DNA of 64,000 nucleotides from Acidobacteriota bacterium (GTDB lineage Bacteria > Acidobacteriota > Vicinamibacteria > Vicinamibacterales > SCN-69-37): the NCBI GenBank assembly GCA_024653875.1, contig JANLHE010000192.1, forward strand, positions 3,695 through 67,694. The letters run 5' to 3'. The position numbers were made by a program, and so were the translations under genes. This document shows, one piece after another, positions 34,822-43,195 of this stretch (position 1 is its first letter; each line of letters starts with the position of its first letter). Under the pieces are notes generated by a model. The model ran no database searches. It was not told the DNA's origin and worked only from the letters and a program-made list of their open reading frames with translations.

Positions 34822-35088
34822 ATGCCCCTCACTCGAAAACAACTTCAAGCCCTGCGCGCCACGGTGCCGGCCACCGGCAACCGGGTCCGCCTGGCCCGCA
34901 AGCTGATGGGCTGGACCCAGGTGGAACTGGCCGCGGCCGCGGGGTTGCAGCAGCCCTACGTTTCGGCGGTGGAGCGGGGGCGGTATTCCGTGGAGGTCCG
35001 TAACGCGTGGCCGCTGGCGGTCGTCTTCGGCTGTTCCATTGAAGACCTCTTTTGCCCCGATGGCGTGAAGGCCAAGGTCGCGTCATGA
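34822..35088 (+). CDS. Cro-like XRE DNA-binding protein
   Basis: An 88-aa protein from ATG 34822 (AGGA upstream); an in-frame TTG at 34780 falls inside the -35 box and is rejected. Residues about 18-75 form an XRE HTH (NRVRLARKLMGWTQVELAAAAGLQQPYVSAVERG) ending in the typical CSIEDLF. Being first in the rightward operon, it is the likely antagonist of the repressor. Confidence 0.82.
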   Translation: MPLTRKQLQALRATVPATGNRVRLARKLMGWTQVELAAAAGLQQPYVSAVERGRYSVEVRNAWPLAVVFGCSIEDLFCPDGVKAKVAS

Positions 35089-35279
35089 GGGGCCTCCTGC
35101 AGCGCGGCCAGGGCCTTGCGCAGTTCTGTCGCGCAGCGGTCGCGCTCGGCCAGCGCCTCGAGCAGGTCGGCCTGCGCCAGCGAGACGCGACGGGCGGCGA
35201 TGAGTGTGTTCGTCAACATGGCGCCAGTTTCGAACGGCCGGCGCTGTCCATTCCAGTCCATTCCCTGATCGGAGGTTGA
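35085..35279 (+). CDS. small hypothetical protein (coding strand uncertain)
   Basis: A 64-aa frame, MRGLLQRGQGLAQFCRAAVA..., in ATGA overlap with cro. The opposite strand of the same DNA also encodes a plausible coiled coil (LAQADLLEALAERDRCATEL). I favour the + strand because it keeps the overlap chain, but the call is not secure. Confidence 0.45.
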   Translation: MRGLLQRGQGLAQFCRAAVALGQRLEQVGLRQRDATGGDECVRQHGASFERPALSIPVHSLIGG

Positions 35280-35281
35280 CG

Positions 35282-35656
35282 GTGATCTGCTTCCTTGGCG
35301 CGTCACAGCGGGCTCCGATGGATGCCGAGTGCATTGCCATGATCGAACTGGCGCTGCTGCGGGCGGGGTATTCCAAGAAAGCGGCGGCGGCCGATGTTGG
35401 GAAGGACCCGTCGCAGTTCGCGCGGGACCTAGGCGGCGGGCTGTTGCGCTTGCGGGACTTGATCCGGCTGCGGTCGGAGTTCTGGACGGAGTTCGTGCCG
35501 CTGTTGGGCACCCGCTACGGGCTGCAGGTCACCAGCGAGGATGCGGCCACGCGCGCCATGACGGACCTGTGCGATCTCATGGGCCGGCTGGCGCGGCAGA
35601 TGCGGCCCGTGTCGATGTCGCTTCCTGTTTCAACCAGAAAGGACCGTGTGTCATGA
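35282..35656 (+). CDS. small HTH-like DNA-binding protein
   Basis: A 124-aa protein from GTG 35282 with GGAGG upstream; ATG 35318 (MDAECIAMIELALLRAGYSK) is an alternative. The segment ALLRAGYSKKAAAADVGKDPSQFARDLGG resembles a helix-turn-helix of the XRE/FIS type. It is early in the rightward operon, so a regulatory role is likely. Its stop overlaps the next ATG. Confidence 0.6.
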   Translation: MICFLGASQRAPMDAECIAMIELALLRAGYSKKAAAADVGKDPSQFARDLGGGLLRLRDLIRLRSEFWTEFVPLLGTRYGLQVTSEDAATRAMTDLCDLMGRLARQMRPVSMSLPVSTRKDRVS

Positions 35657-35841
35657 CCGTTGTGTTCGCGCAAGTGTTCGCGCCCGTCATGTCCCCCTGC
35701 TGGCAATACGCCTGGTCGGACTGGGAGTTCTGGTTCTACTCCTGCTGGATGTTCAACTACGACCTCGCCATTGGACTCGTGATGGCCGGCATGGTCGGCG
35801 CGTCCCTGTGGGCGGCGCGCGGTGGGTCAAAGGCCGCCTGA
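35653..35841 (+). CDS. small aromatic-rich membrane protein
   Basis: A 62-aa protein rich in Trp, Tyr, Phe and Cys (SPCWQYAWSDWEFWFYSCW) followed by a transmembrane segment (IGLVMAGMVGASLWAA). The start overlaps the previous stop (ATGA). The function is unknown. Confidence 0.55.
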   Translation: MTVVFAQVFAPVMSPCWQYAWSDWEFWFYSCWMFNYDLAIGLVMAGMVGASLWAARGGSKAA

Positions 35842-36080
35842 TGTCCTGGCCCTGTCACGAGCCGTTCCCTAAGGCCATGACGCCGCAGGACCTGATGCGC
35901 GCGCTCACGATCAGCCGCGCGACCTACCAGCGCCGGGCGGTCGCTGGGGACTTTGACCGGTTCAAGGTGGCCACGCCCATCGGCGCCGCGATGTATTCGG
36001 GCGCCAAGGTGCAGCAGTGGATCGACGGGGTGCGCGTTCCGGTGACGCGCCACTTCGGCGCCGCACGGAGGTCCGCATGA
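35841..36080 (+). CDS. AlpA/excisionase-like HTH protein
   Basis: A 79-aa protein: LMRALTISRATYQRRAVAGD is a winged-helix/MerR-like recognition element followed by a wing and AKVQQWIDGVRV, the layout of excisionases and HTH_17 proteins. It is a candidate directionality factor for the integrase, although the gene lies across the divergent promoter on the lytic side. Confidence 0.6.
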   Translation: MSWPCHEPFPKAMTPQDLMRALTISRATYQRRAVAGDFDRFKVATPIGAAMYSGAKVQQWIDGVRVPVTRHFGAARRSA

Positions 36081-36298
36081 CGGCCTTCGCGTGGTGGCTC
36101 GGCATGGTGGTGGTCGAGTTCGGCCTGTGCATGGTGGCCGCGTTAGTGGCGAGCGCGTGGGGCTACCCGGAGGCGGCTGAGGCTTTCGTGCGCGCCGCTG
36201 TGGCGATTGCAGGAATTGGCGTGGCGTCCTGTGTGGCGCTGGCCGTGTTCGTGCTGTGGGTTCGTGTCCGGCACTCTGAAGGGCAGGCGTCGTCGTGA
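36077..36298 (+). CDS. two-pass membrane protein
   Basis: A 73-aa protein with transmembrane segments at about residues 5-24 (WWLGMVVVEFGLCMVAALVA) and 38-62 (AVAIAGIGVASCVALAVFVL). ATGA overlaps occur at both ends. The function is unknown. Confidence 0.55.
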   Translation: MTAFAWWLGMVVVEFGLCMVAALVASAWGYPEAAEAFVRAAVAIAGIGVASCVALAVFVLWVRVRHSEGQASS

Positions 36299-36747
36299 AC
36301 ATCGCCCATGTGGAAGCCATCGCACTTCGCAAGGTTGGCGCACCTCTAAACTTCAAATGGTTTGCCTATGAGCGAATCGGCACCGATGCCATAAAGCTGA
36401 CCGGGTGTGTGACCACTGAGGTCTATGCCAGCGGCCCGCGCAAGGGTCGTGCGAGATACGAGGGCGAGAAGGTTGTCGCCATCGTCACGGAGTCAGAGAA
36501 GCAGGCGGAGTGCGCCGCGTATGAAGCCGCCACGGGTAATTGTGGGCGGTGCATGGGCGAAGGCAAAGAGGTCGCGCGGGTTTCTGTTAGCGACGGCATA
36601 ACTTACCGGCCGTGTTTCACGTGTAGCGGCACTGGACAAAGTGCACAAGTTCGCGCTCGTGCGGGCGCTGGGCTCAGTGGTGACCAACGACTGAGAGCGG
36701 GCCAAACACCCGCGAGTCCGCACGGGCCGATTAACAGGAGGGCGTGA
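36295..36747 (+). CDS. zinc-ribbon hypothetical protein
   Basis: A 150-aa protein from GTG 36295. The N-terminal about 75 residues are a mixed alpha/beta domain. Next come CGRCMGEG and CFTCSGTG, two CxxCxGxG-like knuckles of the DnaJ cysteine-rich type, suggesting one zinc site. The C-terminus is basic and disordered. A protein-folding or nucleic-acid-binding accessory is possible. Confidence 0.6.
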   Translation: MNIAHVEAIALRKVGAPLNFKWFAYERIGTDAIKLTGCVTTEVYASGPRKGRARYEGEKVVAIVTESEKQAECAAYEAATGNCGRCMGEGKEVARVSVSDGITYRPCFTCSGTGQSAQVRARAGAGLSGDQRLRAGQTPASPHGPINRRA

Positions 36748-37151
36748 TGGGTAGTTGCGATTCAATGGACGAGGTGCGGTTCGCGAAGCGGTCTGTCCTA
36801 TGGGTGATCCTCGTGCTGTTCGCCGTGTCAGTCGGCGGCTGGTTCCTGACACGAGCTGGGTCGATTGCGGATACAGCAGTCGTCCGTTACGAGGAGTTCC
36901 AGGAAATCTATAACACCTGCCGGAAGATCGACACGGATCTCGCGACGGTGCGCGCCGTCCCGGAGGACGACCGGATGTTCGCGGCCTTCTCGAAAGCGGC
37001 GATGGTCGCGCAGAAGAAGCAGCAGCTTTCGCGATGGGTGGAGGAATACAACGCCAAGAGCCGCATGTGGAATCGTGCGCTCTGGAAATCCGACGCGCTG
37101 CCGTATCAACTTAACGTCAACCAGTTCGCTAACTTCGGAGAGGTCAAATGA
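36747..37151 (+). CDS. membrane-anchored hypothetical protein
   Basis: A 134-aa protein from ATG 36747 (AGGAGGG upstream; GTG 36744 is an alternative). One N-terminal transmembrane helix (VLWVILVLFAVSVGGWFL) is followed by a helical periplasmic domain (EIYNTCRKIDTDLATVR, QLSRWVEEYNAKSRMWNRAL). The stop overlaps the start of a lipoprotein gene; the two probably act together at the envelope. Confidence 0.65.
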   Translation: MGSCDSMDEVRFAKRSVLWVILVLFAVSVGGWFLTRAGSIADTAVVRYEEFQEIYNTCRKIDTDLATVRAVPEDDRMFAAFSKAAMVAQKKQQLSRWVEEYNAKSRMWNRALWKSDALPYQLNVNQFANFGEVK

Positions 37152-37705
37152 GAAAGCTGATCGCGGTATTCGCCTGTGTTGTCGTCACCCTCGCGTGCGA
37201 TGTGCAGAACAAGACAGCCTTGCAGGAGCAGGCCGCCACGGAGGCGAACCAAGCGGGCCTTCTCGCCACGCAACCCCCGCCGTCGCTGTCCTGGTCGATG
37301 GAGCGCGACAACCTGATCAAGCGGTTCAAGCTGATGAACGACCGGGCGGTCGTGTTCTACATGTACGTGTTCATCGAGGGCGTCGCGGACCCGGTCGGCT
37401 ACTACATGGTGAACAAGGTGTCGTCGGTGGACTCGCAGCTGACCAATCCCATGCAGATCGTGCAGGCGTATTCCGGTGGGGAGCGGAACGTCCTGCCGTC
37501 GCCCGCGGAAGACGGCAGCTACGGCACGAACGGCACCGGCGTCTTCGGCTTTACGCCGGAGGACGCTTATGTCGAGCACAACCTGAAGTACATCACATCA
37601 ACGATCCCGCTGACGTTCGCGAAGCCTGTGCAACGGCTGGCGATTGTGACGAGCGAAGAAGCGCAGGCGATGCTGAAGACGAGCAAGGCGGCAATGGCGA
37701 AGTGA
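37148..37705 (+). CDS. phage lipoprotein
   Basis: A 185-aa protein with a short lipoprotein signal MRKLIAVFACVVVTLAC (lipobox TLAC, Cys17). The globular part (RDNLIKRFKLMNDRAVVFYM, GVADPVGYYMVNKVSSVDS) looks like a conserved phage-encoded family but has no known activity that I can name. With the upstream membrane protein it forms a two-gene envelope pair. Confidence 0.7.
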   Translation: MRKLIAVFACVVVTLACDVQNKTALQEQAATEANQAGLLATQPPPSLSWSMERDNLIKRFKLMNDRAVVFYMYVFIEGVADPVGYYMVNKVSSVDSQLTNPMQIVQAYSGGERNVLPSPAEDGSYGTNGTGVFGFTPEDAYVEHNLKYITSTIPLTFAKPVQRLAIVTSEEAQAMLKTSKAAMAK

Positions 37706-37741
37706 TGCACCTGGCGAAGGCGGGGCTGCAACTAAAAGTTC

Positions 37742-37764
37742 GGCCCCTGCTGTGAACAGGGGCC
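37742..37764 (+). terminator. stem-loop after lipoprotein gene
   Basis: GGCCCCTG-CTGTGAA-CAGGGGCC is a perfect 8-bp stem with a 7-nt loop in the 76-bp gap between genes. No T-run follows, so attenuation or mRNA stabilisation is as likely as termination. Confidence 0.5.
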
Positions 37765-37781
37765 AGTGAGGGGAGAACCGA

Positions 37782-37979
37782 ATGATGAGTGAACAGACAC
37801 AGGATAGCACAAAGCCGAAGCGCCTCAAGGCGATTCCGACACGCGAGGTGCTTGGAATTATTACGGCCACCTGGAAAGAAATGGTTGGATATCGCGGCGA
37901 CTACGAACGCGGATGGCGGGATGCGCTCCGGCTCGTTCGTGAAGAAGTCGAGAAGTCGGCCGATGGCGGTGTCAAATGA
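37782..37979 (+). CDS. small hypothetical protein
   Basis: A 65-aa basic protein (MMSEQTQDSTKPKRLKAIPT ... YERGWRDALRLVREEVEK) with AGGGGAG upstream. It has a C-terminal helix and no known motif. ATGA overlap with the next gene. Confidence 0.6.
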   Translation: MMSEQTQDSTKPKRLKAIPTREVLGIITATWKEMVGYRGDYERGWRDALRLVREEVEKSADGGVK

Positions 37980-38545
37980 GCGCTATTCACGACCACGAAG
38001 CCGACGCCCTGCCGCAAGCGCGCCAGAACAGACAAAGTGTGCTGGCGCTGATTCGCAAGTCCGGCCCGGCCTTCGAGCCTTCCGCAGGGATGTCCATTCA
38101 AGAGCGGGACCTGACGATCGCCCTGCTGGTGGATCGGTTGGTGCCCCTCCTGTACTACGCGATGCAGGCCCACGCCCTGGGCGCCATCGACAACGTGCAC
38201 CTGGACGAACTCCCGGAGGCGACGATCACCACCTTGCGCCGGAGCGCCCGGCAGGCCCTGAACGGCCAGTCCAGCCTGCACCGGGACGAAGCCCGGCGGG
38301 TGGCACGGTTGGCACTGGCGAAGGAAGTGAAAGACGCCGCGCTGCACTTCCCTTACCTGAACCCGTGCGCGGATGACGCGGAACAGCGCCGGCGCCAGTC
38401 GGCCATGAACATCGTCATGCGCCACCTGGAACTGATGAAGGTGGACGAGCGGACTGTGGAGGCCTTCGAGGAGGCGCTGGCGACGCCGATCACGGGCACG
38501 GCGGGATCGCAGGTGGCACGGATGGCGATCGGAGGGTGGCGATGA
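37976..38545 (+). CDS. hypothetical helical protein upstream of recombination genes
   Basis: A 189-aa, largely helical protein (ERDLTIALLVDRLVPLLYYA, RQSAMNIVMRHLELMKVDER). I do not recognise it. It overlaps the recombination-type gene by ATGA and is probably co-regulated with it. Confidence 0.6.
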   Translation: MSAIHDHEADALPQARQNRQSVLALIRKSGPAFEPSAGMSIQERDLTIALLVDRLVPLLYYAMQAHALGAIDNVHLDELPEATITTLRRSARQALNGQSSLHRDEARRVARLALAKEVKDAALHFPYLNPCADDAEQRRRQSAMNIVMRHLELMKVDERTVEAFEEALATPITGTAGSQVARMAIGGWR

Positions 38546-39489
38546 CCACGACCGCACTCGCACCCGTCGAACGGCACGAACTGGCGTTGGACCGGCCGGC
38601 CACCGCTGTTGAAATCCGCGCCCAGGTGAACCTGATTCAGGAAGTGATGAAGGCCGTCATGATGGACGGCGTCCATTTCGGCACGATTCCTGGCACACCT
38701 AAGCCCACCCTCTACAAGCCGGGCTCCGAGAAGATCCTCAGCACGTTCCGGATCGCCATCGAGCCCATCGTCGCGGACCTGTCCACGCACGACGAAGCGC
38801 GGTATCGAGTGGAGACGCGTGCGACGTCACAAGCCACCGGCATGTATCTCGGGTCGGGCACAGGTGAAGCCTCCTCGAACGAAGAGAAGTACCGCTGGCG
38901 GAAGGCCGTGTGCCAGGAGGAGTTCGACGCCACGCCCGAGGATCGGCGCCGGAGCGTCTGGAAGAAAGGCCAGAACGGCGCCTATCAGATCCCGCAGGTC
39001 AGGACGAATCACGCGGATGTCGCCAACACCATCCTGAAAATGGCGAAGAAGCGGTCCCAGATCGACGTGACACTGACGGTCACCGCCGCCTCTGACGTGT
39101 TCGCGCAGGACATCGAGGACCTACCAGAGGGCGTGCGTGAGGCCGTGGCGTCCGAGGAAGGCGCCAGGCCCGCCGCGAAGCCGCCCGTCCAGGCCCCCCA
39201 ACGCAAGTCGCAGAGCACGGCACCGGCTGGCAATCTCGCGTCGTGCAAGGTGAAGGTCAGCGGCCTGCAGTCCAAGGATGGCGAGAGCGAGAAAGGCCCG
39301 TGGCGCAAGTGGGCGTTCAAGGGGAGCGACGGCAAGTGGTACTCGACCTTTGACACCATCGTGTCCACCACGCTCCGAGAGGCCGAAGAGGGCGGGGACG
39401 TCGTGGAACTGACGTTCACCGAGGACAAGTACGGCCGGAACATCAAGACCATCGCCATCGTGAGCCGTGAACCTGGAGCGGAGGGATGA
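38542..39489 (+). CDS. recombination-associated ssDNA-binding-like protein
   Basis: A 315-aa protein. The N-terminal half (LIQEVMKAVMMDGVHFGTIP, KPTLYKPGSEKILSTFRIA) belongs to a phage family I have seen beside exonucleases. A C-terminal domain (KVKVSGLQSK ... WYSTFDTIVSTTLREAEEG) looks like an OB fold. The next gene encodes a RecB/Cas4-like nuclease. An annealing or ssDNA-binding partner in a phage recombination pair is therefore the best reading, by context more than by motif. Confidence 0.6.
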   Translation: MTTTALAPVERHELALDRPATAVEIRAQVNLIQEVMKAVMMDGVHFGTIPGTPKPTLYKPGSEKILSTFRIAIEPIVADLSTHDEARYRVETRATSQATGMYLGSGTGEASSNEEKYRWRKAVCQEEFDATPEDRRRSVWKKGQNGAYQIPQVRTNHADVANTILKMAKKRSQIDVTLTVTAASDVFAQDIEDLPEGVREAVASEEGARPAAKPPVQAPQRKSQSTAPAGNLASCKVKVSGLQSKDGESEKGPWRKWAFKGSDGKWYSTFDTIVSTTLREAEEGGDVVELTFTEDKYGRNIKTIAIVSREPGAEG

Positions 39490-40142
39490 GCGTCCCTGGC
39501 ACCCTCTGGGTGAAGAACGACGCGCGCATGACCTTCGACGAAGCGAGTCATGTTTACCGGCTCGGCGACATGGTGCTGACTTCCGTCACACAGATCCTCG
39601 CAGAGGCGGGGCTGGCCCAGTTCGACGGGCCATGGTTCTCGGATGCCGTGAAGGCCCGCGGGACCCATCTGCACACCGCGATCGCCCTGGACGTGGAAGG
39701 GGACCTGGACGAGGACACCCTGGACGAGCAGCTGCTGGGCGGCGTGACCGGCTGGCGCAAGTTCATGGCCGACACCGGCGCGCGGATCGAGTTCGCGGAG
39801 TTCCCCTTGTGCGACCCGGAGTCGCGCACGGCGGGCCGACTGGATTACATCGTTGTGATCCCTGATCAGAAACACCCCGGCCGGACACTCCGCACGGTGC
39901 TGGACGTGAAGCGCGCGCTGTATCCGTCGGCGGCAATTCAGTTAGCCGCTTACGCCGAGATGGCCCTCCCGCTCTACGCGCAGCACCCGTTGTTCTCCCG
40001 CGCAGCCTTGGTGCTGCCCGGGGACGGCTCGTACCGGCTCCACCGATTCACCGACCCGACTGATCGCGCCACCTGGCACGCCGCCGTGCGCGTCGTGAAC
40101 TGGCGCAAAGAACACCTGAAGGAGTTGGCCCATGTCGCATGA
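39486..40142 (+). CDS. PD-(D/E)XK nuclease, RecB/Cas4-like
   Basis: A 218-aa protein with the RecB-family core: HTAIALD helix, AGRLDYIVV (first Asp), TVLDVKRA (D-x-K), and the QLAAYAEMA 'QxxxY' helix at about 150-160. It is the likely exonuclease partner of the upstream ssDNA-binding-like protein for recombination or DNA-end processing. ATGA overlap upstream, 11-bp overlap downstream. Confidence 0.75.
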   Translation: MSVPGTLWVKNDARMTFDEASHVYRLGDMVLTSVTQILAEAGLAQFDGPWFSDAVKARGTHLHTAIALDVEGDLDEDTLDEQLLGGVTGWRKFMADTGARIEFAEFPLCDPESRTAGRLDYIVVIPDQKHPGRTLRTVLDVKRALYPSAAIQLAAYAEMALPLYAQHPLFSRAALVLPGDGSYRLHRFTDPTDRATWHAAVRVVNWRKEHLKELAHVA

Positions 40143-40854
40143 GACTGCCGTACTTGAGACCCCGGAAACCGCCGCGGTCATGGCCCAGGCTTTGACCTGG
40201 CCGGAGAAGGCGCGCGCGCTGACCGTCACCAGTGACGAGACGTATGCCGCCGCCGCGGACATCCTGAAAGGGATCAAGGCGCTGCGTGGGGAAGTGGACG
40301 CGGCGTTTGGCCCCATTGTCAGGGCCGCGTTCACGGCCCATCGAACGGCCGTCGAACAGAAGCGGAAGGCGGAAGCCCCGCTGACGGAGGCGGAAGCCAT
40401 CATCAAGCGGTCACTGGGGGACTACAACACCGAACAGCAGCGCCTCCGTGACGCGCAGCGCCGGGAAGACGAGCGTCTTGCCCGTGAGGCCGAAGAGGCG
40501 CGGGTCCTGGCGGAAGCCGCGGCGATGGAATCTGAGGGCCATCAGTTCGGTGACGAGGCGATGGTGGCCGAAGCCCACGCCATGATCGAGCGGCCCATCG
40601 TGGCAGCGCCCATCGCGCCGGCGCCGCGGCCTGTGCCGGCCGTGGCCGGGGTCAGCCACCGCACGACCTACAGCGCCGAGGTGACCAACTTCGCGCAGTT
40701 CGTGGCGCACATCGCCGCCCATCCCAACCTCCTACCGTTGCTCCAGGTGAATCAGACGGCGTTGAACGGTCAGGCGCGCAGCCTCAAAGAGATGCTGTCG
40801 CTGCCAGGGGTGCGCGTCGTCAAGACCAACACGGTGGCCGCAGGGAACCGGTGA
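40132..40854 (+). CDS. coiled-coil protein of recombination module
   Basis: A 240-aa protein with a long charged coiled coil (residues about 70-130, QQRLRDAQRREDERLAREAE) and a C-terminal helical domain (VAHIAAHPNLLPLLQVNQTA) that is common in phage proteins encoded near exonucleases. It starts inside the end of the nuclease gene. A structural or DNA-annealing role is inferred. Confidence 0.6.
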   Translation: MSHETAVLETPETAAVMAQALTWPEKARALTVTSDETYAAAADILKGIKALRGEVDAAFGPIVRAAFTAHRTAVEQKRKAEAPLTEAEAIIKRSLGDYNTEQQRLRDAQRREDERLAREAEEARVLAEAAAMESEGHQFGDEAMVAEAHAMIERPIVAAPIAPAPRPVPAVAGVSHRTTYSAEVTNFAQFVAHIAAHPNLLPLLQVNQTALNGQARSLKEMLSLPGVRVVKTNTVAAGNR

Positions 40855-41453
40855 TGGCCTTCGGGATGCTCACCAAGCCCGTGCCGCTGACGCGGGAACA
40901 GCGCCAAGCCAAGCGGGCGGCGCGGAAGAACGCACGGGTCGACGCCAAGTTCGGCCGGGTGAAGGTGCGTGATAACGCGAGCAACTGCGCGGAGCTGGCC
41001 CTGTCGAAGGGCGTGACCAGCGACGAACAGATCGCTGCTGAGCACACAGCCGAAGTGAAACAGATCCGGCTGACGCGTGCGAAGGTGTTTCGCCGCTCCC
41101 AGTTCTGCGAGTGCTGTGGCGACTCCGAACAGGAGACCTCTCAGAAGTCCCCGAAGGCTGCACACGAGATGCACGAGACGACGCCGCGGTCATTGACGCG
41201 CGGGTTGCCGCCGGCTGAGCGATTCAACGTCCGTATCTGCATGAGGGCCTGCGCGATTTGTCATCCGCTCCTGCAGCGCCGTGTGCTTCGCATCGACTTC
41301 CACAACGACGAACGCCGGATGACAGGCGATTACGACGTGATTGATGGGGCCACGGGGCACATCATCCGCCACATGCGGCGCGGTGTAGATCGTCGCATCG
41401 CCCTACTTTCCACTGAGAAGTATCGCTACATCAGCGAACAGAGGGGAGCGTAG
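40854..41453 (+). CDS. HNH-like nuclease / zinc protein
   Basis: A 199-aa protein from ATG 40854 (TGATG overlap). A basic N-terminus precedes CECCGD, then HEMHE, and finally CMRACAICH, giving a treble-clef-like Cys/His pattern seen in phage HNH proteins. Typical HNH catalytic spacing is only partial, so activity is uncertain. Confidence 0.6.
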   Translation: MAFGMLTKPVPLTREQRQAKRAARKNARVDAKFGRVKVRDNASNCAELALSKGVTSDEQIAAEHTAEVKQIRLTRAKVFRRSQFCECCGDSEQETSQKSPKAAHEMHETTPRSLTRGLPPAERFNVRICMRACAICHPLLQRRVLRIDFHNDERRMTGDYDVIDGATGHIIRHMRRGVDRRIALLSTEKYRYISEQRGA

Positions 41454-41456
41454 CCC

Positions 41457-41627
41457 ATGAGCGAATCACGCAAGGTGTTTGACATCGAGCGGCAGCTTGC
41501 CCGCCGGCATCGTCGCCAGCACTGGCTGAAGGTGCTGAACGTGGCTGGGCTGCTGGCGTTTGGGGCTGTCGCGTTGTGGGCCGTGTGGTCCTTGCTGGGC
41601 TACCTGGCCGGGGCGGTGGTCCTGTGA
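41457..41627 (+). CDS. 56-aa membrane protein
   Basis: Begins MSESRKVFDIERQLARRHRR with a basic cytoplasmic segment, then two hydrophobic stretches (LNVAGLLAFGAVALWAVWSL and YLAGAVVL). Shine-Dalgarno GAGGGGAG. The stop overlaps the next GTG start. Confidence 0.55.
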   Translation: MSESRKVFDIERQLARRHRRQHWLKVLNVAGLLAFGAVALWAVWSLLGYLAGAVVL

Positions 41628-41851
41628 GGCCATTGGAGTCCGCCGAACACTTAGAAGGAGAGCGCCTATTGTGGCGTGATCATGCCCTTATGTTCGAGCG
41701 CCTGATTGTGCGTCTCGCTGAGGCGCGCCGAGCGATCAGAAACGCGCAAAGCAAACCCGCCTACCTCTCAGCCGCCACCGACGAATGGGACGCGTTGCGT
41801 GAGATTGATGGGTTCGTGAGCCATGTTCAAGGAAGCAAGGTGACGCGATGA
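41624..41851 (+). CDS. small hypothetical protein
   Basis: A 75-aa helical protein from GTG 41624 (GTGA overlap): RLLWRDHALMFERLIVRLAE is an amphipathic helix. No family recognised. Confidence 0.55.
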   Translation: MRPLESAEHLEGERLLWRDHALMFERLIVRLAEARRAIRNAQSKPAYLSAATDEWDALREIDGFVSHVQGSKVTR

Positions 41852-42054
41852 GGTTGTCCTGGCTGCGCTCGCTGTTCATTAGCCCCGGCGCCCCGCTGAC
41901 TGACGAGTGGCGCAAGTCCCACGCGGCGGAATCGCTGAAGGCGGGATGGGATGGCCCCCGCTGGCGGACCCCCAAGGAACGCGCGGACATGATGCGGCAG
42001 GAGCGCCGGGCCGCGATGCGCGTGGTGCCGGACTTGAAAGCGAGGGCGAAGTGA
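41848..42054 (+). CDS. small hypothetical protein
   Basis: A 68-aa basic protein (MRLSWLRSLFISPGAPLTDE ... ERADMMRQERRAAMRVV) in ATGA overlap on its left and TGATG on its right. The function is unknown. Confidence 0.5.
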   Translation: MRLSWLRSLFISPGAPLTDEWRKSHAAESLKAGWDGPRWRTPKERADMMRQERRAAMRVVPDLKARAK

Positions 42055-42779
42055 TGGCGGATCGACTGACGGAGGCAGAGGTGACGGAGGCGCGGGCGCT
42101 CTGTGAAGGCCTGTCAGCGCGTCTGGCAGATGGCCGCGTCGAGGAGGGCTGGCGCGACGTGATGGCGCTGGTGTCACGGCTGCGGGAGGCGCATGAGGCG
42201 CTTCAGCTGGAGTTTGATGCGCTTCAGGAGGATCACGATGCCGTGCGCTACCGCGAGGGCGCGACGTTCGATGAACTCAAGTTGCGGCGGCAGGAACTGT
42301 TTGCCGTGGGTGCCGACCGTGACCGGCTGGCCGGGGAAGTGGAGCGGCTGACACTGGCGCTGACTAACCACTTGTGCCAACACGACATGGCGGACTGGAT
42401 GGCTTGTGCTGGCGGCCATGACACTGAGTGTGTTGTGTGCCAGCACGACAAGGGCACTGAACACACATGGCTGGCCCGCGCCGAAAAGGCCGAAGCCGAA
42501 GTCGCCCGCCTGACCGCCCTCGTCCCCACGCCCCTGGACGCCGAACTCGACGTGGTAGTCCGTGACCATGTGTGGGAGCTGCAGCAGGAGGTGATCCGCC
42601 TGAACGACGAGAACAATGCCCGCCGTGAACAGTGGGAGGCGCTCAAGGTCGCTATCCAATCCCTGCGGATGCCTGGACAGATGGTAAGCGGTGGAAGCCA
42701 ATGGACAGCCGCGTGTGCTCGGGATCAGATTGCCCGAAACCTACAGGCGAACATGACCGACCTGGAGGCCCAGCAATGA
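42054..42779 (+). CDS. coiled-coil protein with Cys/His segment
   Basis: A 241-aa protein: two coiled-coil regions (about 40-105 and 140-200) flank a Cys/His-rich segment (CQHDMADWMACAGGHDTECVVCQHDKGTEH), a probable zinc site. It resembles the Gln/Arg-rich spacer proteins found in many phage early regions. The activity is unknown. Confidence 0.55.
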   Translation: MADRLTEAEVTEARALCEGLSARLADGRVEEGWRDVMALVSRLREAHEALQLEFDALQEDHDAVRYREGATFDELKLRRQELFAVGADRDRLAGEVERLTLALTNHLCQHDMADWMACAGGHDTECVVCQHDKGTEHTWLARAEKAEAEVARLTALVPTPLDAELDVVVRDHVWELQQEVIRLNDENNARREQWEALKVAIQSLRMPGQMVSGGSQWTAACARDQIARNLQANMTDLEAQQ

Positions 42780-43030
42780 CACGTGACGAGATGGCGACGG
42801 CGTGTGAGGACGTGGCCGTTGGCGCCGTCGTGGAAGACGTGAACGTGCATCTATTCGCGGCGGCTGACGAACTCCGCAAGACGTGCGCATGGGCGGTTGA
42901 TGACGACGGCATCTATCACACCGGGTGCGGTCATGCGTGGTTCTTCGATACCGGAACGCCGGCTGAGAACCAGCAGCAATTCTGCGGCTACTGCGGCGGC
43001 GCGTTGGAAACGAAGCAGGAGGGGCAGTAG
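42776..43030 (+). CDS. zinc-ribbon small protein
   Basis: An 84-aa protein with CGHAWFFDTG and CGYCGGAL, plus an upstream Cys, forming a probable zinc ribbon at the C-terminus. ATGA overlap with the previous gene. Similar proteins recur through this early region. Confidence 0.6.
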   Translation: MTRDEMATACEDVAVGAVVEDVNVHLFAAADELRKTCAWAVDDDGIYHTGCGHAWFFDTGTPAENQQQFCGYCGGALETKQEGQ

Positions 43031-43195
43031 ATGGCGACGTTGATACTGCAAATCGTGGCGACGGCAGCGGCAGTATTTGCCTGCGGGTGTCTCCACAAGG
43101 ACGCCATAAGCAACGATGTTGATTCCTTTTTAGCTCGCGGGTTGGAGTTGGTATTTCTCACCATGCTCCTGCTGGCGATCTGGAGGGTTTGGTGA
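43031..43195 (+). CDS. 54-aa membrane protein
   Basis: Starts MATLILQIVATAAAVFACGC, possibly a lipoprotein-like or signal-anchor segment, with a second hydrophobic stretch LVFLTMLLLAIW. Directly abuts the preceding stop and overlaps the next ATG. Confidence 0.5.
   Translation: MATLILQIVATAAAVFACGCLHKDAISNDVDSFLARGLELVFLTMLLLAIWRVW

Noticed and set aside
34956..35306. Minus-strand coiled-coil frame across cro and its neighbour
   Set aside because: It conflicts with the cro HTH gene and breaks the overlap chain, although its composition is plausible; noted as an uncertainty only.
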